A stretch of DNA of 64,000 bases from Ditylenchus dipsaci. Its lineage: Eukaryota > Nematoda > Chromadorea > Rhabditida > Anguinidae. Where the stretch lies: NCBI GenBank assembly GCA_004194705.1, contig SADC01000070.1, forward strand, positions 744,001 through 808,000, in the 5' to 3' direction. Of the stretch, positions 11,564 to 22,700 are shown piece after piece (the first letter of the stretch is position 1; each line of letters opens with the position of its first letter). The position numbers and the translations under genes were made by a program. Below the pieces are notes generated by a model. The model did no database searches. It worked only from the letters and a program-made list of their open reading frames with translations, and was not told the DNA's origin.

Positions 11564-12640
11564 ATAATGCGAACTTGATTCCAACTAAAAAAAATTGTCA
11601 TGACTTCCTGTTACTTTTCAGTTTAAACAAAACCCATCCCCATCCTTAGTTTTTTTTTGAAATTTTTCGTATGTAAAGTCAAAAAAAAAACAAAAATCTT
11701 TTTCTGAACTTTTGAAAAATTTTTTGCATTAGTGGCCAAGGTGATTTTGTAAAAATTTGAGAAACAATTAGAAAGCATGGCATATTTTCAAAAATTTTGT
11801 TCCTCATTGTATATCTACATGAAAAGATGATGCAAATGACCACTTTGACAGTTTTATTCGCCCACAATAATCTATTTCATTTGCATGTCAACTTATTTGT
11901 GTGTTGCTTCTGTCTGCCTCTCTTCCTCTTTTTGTATTTAATCATTGTTTGTTTTGAAAGTACCCCTGCTTTTGTCTACTACAACAAGTAGTAAAGGCCA
12001 AATCCCTTACATTCGACCTCTCTATTTAGCAAAGCAGCAGCAAAACTGTTGGAGTTTTTTCAACTAGTCTAACAATAATGACAAGAAGCAGCAAGAAAAG
12101 GTCTCTTGCCCCACTTCACCGCACCTTTCCACCACAAAAGCTTCCTAAAATATCCAGCTGAGAGCAACACTTTTTCGAGCGTGTTGAAAACTTTGTTTTT
12201 GTGTCCAACAAATCATTTTCTGTGTCAGCAGGTTTTTTTGTTTCAATAGATGAGCTTATCATCATTCAAAAAACAGTCATTGTTTATCCAATAAACCGAG
12301 TCTTACTAAAGTTGGCAGAACCGAAATCGGAATGATGAATTACGTTCGGCAAAAGTGGCGTTAAAATAATACCTAGCTGAGTTCAGGTTTTTTAAAAAAA
12401 TCTAGTTTAGGCATGTTTGTGAGATTCTGTCTTCCATGTAGACGTCTAAGGGCTCAACTTATCGACTCAAAGATTTTTATTCATATTTCATGAATCAAAT
12501 ATTTTAGCAACCCATCAGGAAGTGCTAGTCCATTTAGTTGTATTCCCCTAATGCATCACAGCTCACAATGAAACCCACTGTTTTGTTGAGTGTAATCTTT
12601 ATTCAAATCTTTTACGGAGAAAACTTGTGCTTTCGTTTAT
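11564..12640. other. Intergenic between direct repeats
   Basis: No gene recognised. The interval 11,995-12,300 is slightly richer in C and G, with no convincing exon. Confidence 0.4.
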
Positions 12641-13283
12641 TAATTCGAATTCCGAAACCTAACAAAAAATGTACTGTCTTTTCAATGTCAAAATTTAAAG
12701 CCCGTACAAAAGTGGTATTTGGCCGACAACTGAACGGATCAGACCATAGAGAGCCAATTTTTAAATGTTAGTCTAATAACGGAAGACCCTGACTGTGACT
12801 TGGGTTTTCTCGATAAATTTTTCTCAAGCGCGTATTCTTGTAGAGCGCGCCCAAATACCATGTGAACAAAGGAAAATTTGCCCCAAAAAAGTATATTTGC
12901 CCCAAGAAAAAAGATTGCCCATAACCTAAGGGTCAGCTATGAAAAACCATGATAGGGGTATCTAGGTGTTTTTCGAATTTTGAGTGACCCTTTCACCACT
13001 TTTTGTGACCTTCAGAGCTGGGGATCCAGATTTGTCAGGAACTCGGGCACGCTCAACAAGAATACGCAGAGAGAAATTTGTCATCGCAGTTTCCCCAGGT
13101 CAAGTCAGGGTTCCTCCTTCGTAAATTAAAATCTACATCAAAATTTGTAAACCGAAATTGGAAAGTTCTCGTCGTTGCTTGTCTTTTTTCAGTAAATCTA
13201 TTATAAAGTTTCCATCAAAAAAATTCTTGAAAGCTTTCAGAACAAAACATTCGTTCAGGGCACACGAATATCAACTCGGTAAT
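12641..13283. repeat. Direct repeat, copy 2
   Basis: Second copy of the 10,919-11,563 segment in the same orientation, about 1.7 kb downstream. Indels relative to copy 1 disrupt any shared reading frame. Confidence 0.8.
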
Positions 13284-14178
13284 ACCGTACTCGGAAGTGT
13301 GTGTAATTGTCGGAGTTAGTTGGTGTAAATGGTTTTCGCAGTATTCCTTATGCCATGGCTAAAAATAGGTCAAAACACTTTTCAGATCAGTAAAATGACA
13401 AAATCTCGCTGAGCTACTTCACCTCAAGACCTCGACCCCGAACCATCTACCTCAATTGTGGCCGCCGTATTACAGCTAGCTAGCTCCGAATATTGGGACC
13501 AAGGTTAAAGATCGAGGCATGGAAACTTTTCGTATTTTCACATATACAGCTTTTTGAGAGCTAATGTGTCTGTTCTAAAAACGGGTCCCCTAAATTAAAA
13601 AAAAACTGTTCAGGCCTTTTACTTTTGACCCATTCTAACGGCTTTTATACAGCAAATCATTGCTTAATTTTAGCTGATTTCACATCTTACGCTCAAATAG
13701 AGTTGATGGAAATGTATTCGAAAAATGATCAAAACAAACATGATTTTGAGCAATTGGTGTGCCCGTTTATAAGTGCACATAAAGCGGTACACACACGCCT
13801 CGCTTAACCATCATTGTGCAAGAGTTTGTTCTCTTTTTTCACCCTAATATTTGTCTATTCTCTTGCCTTTCAATTGCCTGTTGGCCGTGACTGTTTACCT
13901 GTTAGAATTTTATGGCATTAGTTGATAGGTTCAAAAGACGTGGTATTACTGGTATTACAGAAATTACTTGTTAACCCAATACATTTTTCGTTCAATTTAA
14001 TCGAAGAAGTTGCATGTAGTTTCAGTATGTGTAATTTCAAAAAAAAAAACTTATGAATCTTCGTAATCAGTCAAATTAACTTGTCCGCCCTGTATTTTTT
14101 GGAATCCTGAAATTTAAAAAAACAGCAAAAAAATTAAATTTTCGAATTTAAGAAGCTAAAACCAGAAGCTAAACGATT
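13284..14178. other. Intergenic, nothing recognised
   Basis: AT-rich. A 60-codon plus-strand frame at 13,625-13,807 has no recognisable similarity and no supporting signals. Confidence 0.4.
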
Positions 14179-14581
14179 TTGTGGCAATCCAGCTCGTGCT
14201 TGCTCACCCACTGCAGTTGTTCTAGCAGCAAGAAGGGTGTTTTCACCACTTCCACTCAGCAATCTGTCAAGAAGCGGAGGGTTACCGCCACTCAGATAGC
14301 CGAAGCCGCTCAACACCGAATCCAACAACTACAACAGATTCGAAGACGAAGGCGCAGCAATAGTTTGCTGCCTACAACCCCACCATCAGTCAGCCGAGTG
14401 GTAGCAGTATTGAGTCGACAGAAGGTATTTGTGACAACAACAATAGCAACAGAAAGCCTATTGGTAAATTGGCGAATGCTCAGCCCTCCCACCCTTCTAA
14501 GGGACAACAACAACAGTTTGATCAACACCATTCATCTGCCTCTCTGCCGTGGTGCAGTGCCAACTGAGCAAGCAGTAATAA
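14179..14581 (+). other. Possible upstream exon(s) of the RGS gene
   Basis: This block has coding-like composition, unlike its AT-rich flanks. One frame stays open for 163 codons (to 14,670). A second frame gives Ser/Asn/Gln-rich sequence (SGSSIEST, NNNSNRK, GQQQQFDQHH) ending SLPWCSAN. The word at 14,582 (GTGAGG) could be a splice donor, and in the first frame its phase would fit the exon at 16,733. The frame is undecided, so the assignment is tentative. Confidence 0.3.
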
Positions 14582-14670
14582 GTGAGGTGACATTTTGTTC
14601 GAGTACCAAACAGCCAAATTTTGGCATAAAAGAGAGTTTTTGGGATTTTTTTAAATTTTGGATGATGTAA

Positions 14671-15740
14671 AATTAATTTAGGTAAAATTTGTTCATGAGT
14701 GAATTGAATTATGAATAAAAATAAAATGCTGAAATATAAAAGCGAAAAATGTGAAAATTACATGAAACCCAGCCTCAAATTTTTATTTTATTTTATAAAC
14801 AATTATTAGTACAGTTATACCGGTTGTACGGTTATTCAAGACGACCATGTTCCAATGCAGTCTGCAAACACCTCTCATATCAAAAATTTGGCATGGCGAG
14901 GATTCCGCGGAGAAAATCCGCGGAATTCCATTTTTGACGTTCCTGCTGAAAAAAATCGAATGCTGCCACCGATTCGTGTTCAGCATGTCCGGTAGAACAA
15001 GTTCTTCATATTTTGCATCGAATTCGTAACGTTGCTCCTGTGCGAGAAACTTGAATGGTTTAAGCAAAAGAAATGATTATGGGTTTCATTAAACGTTACT
15101 TTTTTTTATTCTTATCTTATGCTTCACCGGTGAGCTCAAATTCATAGGAATCAGAAGGCATGCCCTTTTCAATACAATGACCAAATTTATGAAGTTGGTA
15201 CACTCGTGGAATGTAGCACAAAATTTTAATGTACAACTTAAAGACATTAACAAAAGCTACATAAAAATGTTATCAGCTGCAGCTTTTTTCTTTTTCACCA
15301 TGACCTTAACGCAAATTATGTATTTTAGGTTTGCGAAGACTTAGACACATACAAAGGCAGTAGAAAAAGCAAGAGAGGTTTGTTCACAGTTCTGTTATAA
15401 ATGACTAGGGCATAAAATTAATTTCATCCGTCCTCTTTTATCGATAAAAAAATCATTTTTTCAATCTAGAGGGTGAAGCGAAAGGGTAAAAAGCAGCAAT
15501 TTTTATTGTGCCTATTTATAGAACAGCTTGATTCACAAATACAAACATTTACGGCGATAGCAGCGCTAGAAATAGGAAAGAGAGCAAAAAACAATAGCTT
15601 TTTGCATTTGCCAACCAATCTTTATTGCTCTTTATTGATTCTCATCAAACTGTTTTAACACAAAAAGTGTAGAAATTTTCGTGAACTAAAATCTGTGGCT
15701 GTTGACAATGCTGTTGACAATATTGACAGGTTAACAATTA
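14671..15740. other. Intergenic or intronic, no clear exon
   Basis: AT-rich, with a near-palindrome at 14,898-14,931 (CCGCGGA...TCCGCGG). Nothing else stood out. Confidence 0.4.
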
Positions 15741-15935
15741 ATGTGTGATAGGGCATGTAATCCTTGTTTGTTTACAGGTAATCGTCACTTTACCAAAGAC
15801 ACTTCTCCCTCTTCTTCATCCTCGGACTGCTGTGTGGTGCCAAGAAAAGCGTGGATAAGGAAAAGGAGAACCGCAGACCAGAGGATCAGCGCTCAGCTCA
15901 ACATCACTCGATGCCATCGAGCAACCGGGAGTAAG
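15741..15935 (+). other. Possible exon upstream of RGS domain
   Basis: A pyrimidine-rich tract ending TTTGTTTACAG at about 15,777 is followed by about 155 bp of coding-like sequence that ends in a consensus donor (GA|GTAAGT). Two frames are nearly open; one ends KEKENRRPEDQRSAQHHS, the other DTSPSSSSSDCCVV. The position would suit the linker before the RGS domain, but the frame and the joining phase are not settled. Confidence 0.3.
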
Positions 15936-15997
15936 TGCATTTGAAGAAATATTTCGATCGTCAAGGAGAGTAGCGGCGAGCAGTGCTTATTTTAAAC

Positions 15998-16310
15998 GGG
16001 CAGCCAAAAATTACGCAATCTAAAATTGCGCAAATTCACATTGCGCAAATGAAAATTGCGCCAAAATGAAATTGCGCAAATGTATGTAAAGTGCGGTAAA
16101 TCAGCTTACCAGATTTTTTCTTAAAAACAAGCATGTCGGATTGTCACAGATAACAAAAAAACGCGAGTAAAATTAGCATTGCGGTTTGATTGAGAATTCA
16201 TGGTCTAACATTATTCCCAGCTATGTTAAGCCTTATCAATAATTTGGCGCAATTTGCATTTGCGCAATCTGAATTTGCGCAATTTGAAATTGCGCAATCT
16301 TTGGTTGCCC
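15998..16310. mobile_element. hAT-like MITE with TTGCGCAA-repeat arms
   Basis: The ends are GGGCAGCCAAAAATTACGCA and (reverse complement of the right end) GGGCAACCAAAGATTGCGCA. Inside each end, units like AAATTGCGCAAAT repeat 4-5 times, in opposite orientation in the two arms. Flanks TTTTAAAC (15,990-15,997) and TTTTAAAA (16,311-16,318) match at 7 of 8 positions. No coding sequence. Confidence 0.7.
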
Positions 16311-16504
16311 TTTTAAAAAGTGATAAGCTTTCTATTGCCACACAGCGCGAGAGGCAGTCTTTTAGCACTCAATTGTTAAAGGGAGTAAATAGTTAAATTT
16401 GAAAACATGAATTTCGCTATGCACGCTGTAGTTGTGCTCCCTGTATTCACTACGAAATGAAAGTTTCGAGCCATATCACAGAGAGTTCTTGAATAGTAAA
16501 TGGG

Positions 16505-16680
16505 AAAGTAAGCGCCACTAGCTAACACGCCCCCTTTACCTTCCCAATAATCAGACTTTTTCAAAATCACTATAACTCCTCTTTAAAACAACAAGTTTTG
16601 GATTAGCCCTTATGCTCGCGGTAGGCGGGTTTTGACTAATAACTGTGCGGTTTTCTCGCAAAACATCACTTTGAGAAAAA
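16505..16680. repeat. Partial copy of the GRCGCTACT element family
   Basis: It starts GCGCCACTAGCTAACACGCC and contains the family core in degenerate form (TTAGCCCTTATGC, GTAGGCGGGTTTTGACTAAT). No matching right end was found, so it looks truncated. It lies just upstream of the first confident RGS exon. Confidence 0.5.
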
Positions 16681-16732
16681 TAATAAAAATTCAAAATGTT
16701 TTCAATTGTAAAAATTGCATTCAAATTTTCAG

Positions 16733-19700
16733 CTGGGACTTTGCTCGATAAAACTGACATTGAACAAGTTCTCAAGAATGAAGCTGCTCGTGCTCCTTTT
16801 CAAGTAAGTTTTGAATAACAAATACAAATCTTACTTTTTTGTCTCAGCAATTTCTACAACAACAGTTTTGTGCTGAGAATATCAACTTCTATTTGGCTGT
16901 AGAGGAGTATAGATGCATTCCAGAATCAGAGGTTCGTCATCATTCAATAAAAAAGTCAAGTGCACTCTTTGTGATCTTTTGTTTTTAGCCGGACAGACGT
17001 ACAGACTTTGGCAGACAAATGTAAGTGTCTTTAATAACAGCTTAAATGAATGAAGCATTGAACCTCAAATTGGTTTTCATGGCTTGCTCACATTCATCGA
17101 GTCAGAGTTCGAGTTTGAGTTAAAATTCGGATAAGAGGTATTCATGCACAAAACTCTAATTAGAACTCTAATTCAAGAAGGTGAACAAGCCATAAAAAAA
17201 TGAATAAATGTGCTCTTAACTAAAGTTTTGTAAGAAAACAAATTTAAAAATTCGGCGCTACTATAGAATACAGTTGCGAAAAAGTCTTAAGTCGACCCTA
17301 AAGTGACTTTTACTTCCTGATAGGCTCCATAGCAGTTAAAAATGCCATAAATTTTTTATTAGGTTTCAGAATTAAACTTTTGAAATTTCGGAAATTTGAT
17401 TTTTCAATTTATGAATTAAATTGATAATTAATTAATTTTTTATTTGAAACCTTATTTTTTCATAAATATAATACAAAGTTTCGGAACTTGCTAGAAAATA
17501 ATAGCGACACTAGGGGGGTAGTTGCAGGATTTTCCTGACCGTCTGGTATTTCATCCCATTCTTATATTTAGATTTGACCGTCACTTTGCCAGCAATTGCA
17601 TTGAGCCGGTCAACATCGACAACTCCACAGCCAACAGTATTCGAGATGCTTACAAAAAGAATAAGTTTGGACCTGAATTGTACGATGTAGTTCAATACCA
17701 GGTACGAGAATGAGAAAATTTATGAAAAAATAACATTCACCAGTTTAGATCTTTCACTTGCTAAAATATGACTGCTGGCCCAGGTATCTCAGAGCTGGTG
17801 GACAATGTTCAGAAGATCTGGGTGGCGATGGTTCAGGACGTGCACATGCCGGTGAGTAATTTGTAGCGGGTGATCTTTTTTCGAGGGACAAATTAGTTTT
17901 TTTTGGGCAAATTTTACTCTTTTTTGGGGTTAGTCTTTAGTTTTACTGATTCTATCATTATTTTTTCATGTTTTACTTTTTGACTCGCTTCATATTTTAC
18001 CTTTTTCTGCTGCGTTTTGCAAAGACGTCGCAGCAAAGGGATACGCCGTTAGAAACAGGAATCATAGGACTACATGATGGTCTTATCATTTCAGAAAAAA
18101 GATGTGAAATTTTAATAAATTCATTCAACACAAAAATTTGCCCCAGAAAGAGTGAAAATTGCCTTCAAAAATATTCAAAAGATAAATTTGCTACAAGAAA
18201 AGGATTACTGATTCTTAGCACGCCGCATTCGGCATAAATTATTTGACACCAAAAAAATGAAAAGCTTGTTTATAGGTTACCTAATGTTTTCGCAGTACAG
18301 TCGACCAACGAGACAAGGTCACCTGATATTATTTAGCCTTTCAGAATGACTTTATACCGAAGTTCGATTGAAATCAAATAACTTAAAACCCATCTACAGT
18401 CAAGCTATAGAAATTGAAAAAGAGATCAATAAAATTGAACTTGACCAGGAGTTGACCACGAACGCTGCGCATCCAACTTGCTTTTGGGTTGAATAGTAAT
18501 TATCGCCTTGAAAAAAATTTGAAAAAATGGCGCTAGTAACGAATACCCCCCCCAAGCATCGACCTTTAAAAATTGTTGTAACTACCCTTGCAAACAACAG
18601 TTTAGGCTTAGCCTCAGGCTTGAGGGTAGGCCAGCGTACGGAAGTTGTGACTAATGAAGAGTTTGCGCACATTTTCCGGGGTCTGGGACATAAATTTGGG
18701 TACTTTTACTAAAGTAAAAAAAGTGAAAATCGTTGCGGAGGGGGGGGGGGGGGTTTCGCTACTAGCGTCGAAAAAATCAATGTGACAAACGCTTCACAGA
18801 TGGGTGCTGTTGGCTTCGTGGGACTCCAATTAGACGGGCGTTCCAGTTATTTCAAAATTGGAATAAAAATTGAATAATGGGTTGCAAATTGTTTAAATAT
18901 TTCGTTACGCGAACCATGGAAGAGTCCTTAATCAAATTTTAAATATAGAACTTTAATAATAAAGTATCTGTTTAACTTCGTTGTATTTTCGGAAAATTAA
19001 AGTTGACGTAACTTAACAGAAAAACATGCACCACACGGCCCAATAATGATGATGAAAAATAATCAAAATTAGACATGTTTGTAATGATTATATTCAAAAT
19101 TTCTAGATTCCATAGCGAGCACTTCTGGCAAGTACTCAGGAACAGGTGCTGCAAATGAATTTGTAAGTTTCAAACGTGCTTGTACTAATTAAACCTATAG
19201 GTTGCAAAATATTAACTATTTTTTGTGTATTGTAACGCTGTAGTGAATATGCTTTATTATCTATCTCTATTTCCACCATTTTTTTCAGTGTGTTGGTGAA
19301 AAACGTAGTGTAGAAAATCGCTTTTTCGGTTTCTTCGGCGCCACAAAGACTCGGAAGTTGAGTTTGCTGTGTCAGTTGATGAAATGGATAATCCACATTC
19401 TGATCTGCCTAAAAAGACCAAACACGAAGAATCGTGCTCTATTGTTGACTATGCGCCCTCTTCTAGCTGCTGTTCTTCATCGCAGAAATCGTTGGAGACA
19501 AGAGAATTTAGTCAAAATCATGACTCTGACGTGGAAAATAACCGAAGAATTTCCAACTCTAGCAGTGACTGCCCCGAAGTGGATCAATGTTCTATGAAGA
19601 AGGCCTTTAGAAATAAAAATGTAAGTGTTAAAGGTTTAATTAGTGCTTTGTGTGATCATTTAATATCGTAATGGTTTGCTAACGTGTTTTCTTGCGTTTG

Positions 19701-22700
19701 TGTGTGTATTTAGTTAATTCATGATGAGATTTTGACACGATTTCCGTCACCATCGCTCAACTAAAAAGGCTTCCAAACGTCTCTTATTTAAAAATTGTCC
19801 TTTATTTGGGACCTCAAATCTTTAGAAATTTTGAGATCAAACGTCAAAATCTCTATTTTTGGCAGTCAAAGCCCAACAAGCACTGGATAAAATGGCACTT
19901 TTTGACCGAATGTCTTTTATCTTGAAAAATTGTCTTTGTTTTTAAAATTTCGATTTGGAAGCCCTGCCTTATAAGCTGATGTTTCGCACCTTTTTGTTGC
20001 TAAGAAGCAGTGAAATAACAAACTAACCAAAATCCAACTTTTTCTAAGTTTTCTGATTTTCGTCATTTTTCATGAAATTTACACGACACAGTCTTATCAT
20101 TTCATAACAACCCAATAAAAACATTGGAATTTCAGTTTGGTGAAATTGGTCCAGGTGCGGGTAAATCATCTCGTGAGCCACAAGCAGATTTCCCCTTGCG
20201 GACTTGCACTTTGCTGTGCGCCGATGTGGCATCTGAGATATCGCTGTTTGATCAGGTAACCTTTTTAATTGGCAACTTAACATCGATAAAAGTAATATTA
20301 AAAAATCTTCCTTGGTGGATTTGTGCTCTTTAGCACCCATACTTTTCAACATTTTCAAAGTATAAATTAGCGGTATCCTAACTTTAAGCTGTATACGTAG
20401 AGGGGCCAGGAGGGTTTCAGGGGTTTAAGGGGGTTTAGTCAGGGTTTCAAGCCGTCGATTAATTGTTGGGTTTCTCAACACTTTTTTAAAACGCTTCTGA
20501 AACCTCAGCCTCCTCCTTTTCAAACGTCGTTTTGTGATCATTTTGTAGATTGGTTTTTTATCTGCAAAACAGTGAAAAATTGATTTCGAAACGGCCAAAA
20601 TGGTGATTTTAAAACTGTTTCAAAAAGTACTGTGAAGCCTCCAATCAATCGACGGCCCGAAACAGCACTACCCTGACAACCCTAGAGATACGTATTGATC
20701 TTCAGTAAGTTTATTTTAGTTGCAATCTGTAAAGCAGTGGGCCGCATCTATTGCGGAAACACACGGGCTAGACAAAAATGCTACGGAGGTGGTTGATGCT
20801 CAGGTAAAGCTAGGCATTTCGAAATGAAGGGTTCGATTAATGTTCATTTTGTAGACTGGCTCTACAATTGACCCCGCTCGGCAAGCTGTGGATGCTCTCA
20901 ACAATCGTACAGTCAGAATTATGCCGGTGGTCAAGTTTCCTGTGGTCTTCCTAGCTTCCTCTTCTGCCTCAAAACCTTCCCCACCCATTCCGGCAAAGTA
21001 AGTTCGTTGAATTCTCAAAGTTACCCGAGAGCACAAGCTAAGGGGCATTCGCCACTAGGGTCGGTTCGGTTAGTGTAACCTACTGACTCTCTGAATCTTA
21101 GGTTTACATATAAGCCTCTGTCCTCGCTGTCGGTTAATCGCTATAACGCAACAAAATTTAAAATTCCTGGGTCAACTTACCAAATCTGCACCCTACTGTC
21201 TTCTCAGAGGTCCCATATATAAGGAGCTCAATCCGTGCTGCAAAACGAGCACTTTTTTTGTTAACAAAGGACTTTTTTGTGCAAATTCGGTGGGCTGCGT
21301 AAAGACCATTTTGCCTCAAAAGTACTTTTTGGTGCTTGGGTCTTGCTTATCCAGAGGCCATCCGCAGACCATTCCGCAAAACACATGGGGGAACAAGTGA
21401 AAATCGTGTTTTTCACACTTTATTCCAAAAAACTTGTTTGATCAAAGTGAGTCGAACTGCGTTAGCAGAATTTCAGATTACGTACCTATTACCTACACAG
21501 ACAAACAGTGCACCTAACAGCTTTGCCTTGGGGAGTCAACCAAAACTATTGGTTTAGAATGCTCACAATTTTTTTTGAACGTGCCCTTTGAAATTTCACG
21601 AATAAAATTTCAGGGTTATTATTTTACGAGCACGTGTGGCTCTGACTGTGGGCAAGACAATTCGGCCGATCATGTCCAAGTACAATGTTGATCCAGACCA
21701 GGCTATTGTCTGCATCTCAGGAACTTGTGAGATGGTCAAGCTGTCCACTCCAATCAACTCGATCTATCAGAAGTCACTGACTGTGATGTCTGAACAGGTG
21801 AATAAAATCTAAAATTCTTTTTTTAACATAACAAAATGTGATATTCTAGCAATTTTCCGAAAGAAAATCCATTCCAAAGAAAGAATATCAGAAGGAGCTA
21901 GTGCTTGTACCACCTGGATGACCTCCTCTAATCCAGACCCGGATTGCCTTTTCACCAACATGGCGATGTTGGATTTTATGAAGTGTCTATAGAAGCTGAA
22001 GGCAAAGGGCTCAAGCAATATGCTACTAGGTCGAACAGCTCCAATCCGAGGGTAAACTATTATTGTATAATAAATTTTAATTCTCTCAAACTATATATAA
22101 TGAACAGCAAAAGCTATTTCACCAAAACTCAAGACCCACTCAAAAATATTTTTTTGATTACAAATGGTCATTTTAAATTTTTTGTTAAACAAAGCTACCA
22201 TGCAAATCCTACAATCTTGCAATCCTACGACTTCTACTGCTACTTTTTGACATCGACTACTACCTCACTTCAGATACATCTCTTTCTCATATTTGATTTT
22301 CTTATCTTAGATGTTTTTACATGGTTTTGTAGCTAAGATTTTTCTTTATCGATTAAGTGGTCAAATACCCTGATCGAAAAAAAAATTCGAGAAAATCACA
22401 GCAAACACATATTAAAACACGTGGTTTTTTACCTAGGTGTTTTAGTGGAGTTTCACTTGTATTCGGTGTGATTTTGTCAAAAATTATTTTCGATCCGGAT
22501 GTTTGACCACTCAATCGATAAAGAAAAATCTCAGCTACAAAATGGTGTAAAAACATCTGAGATAAGCAAACGAAATATGTTAAAAAACGTATGTGAAGTG
22601 AAGTAGCAGTCGATGTCAAAAAGTAGCCGTAGAAGTCCCACCTTTAAATCGAGCTAAAAACAGCACAATTTGAGTTTGTACTCATCGCAATTAAGGTTTT

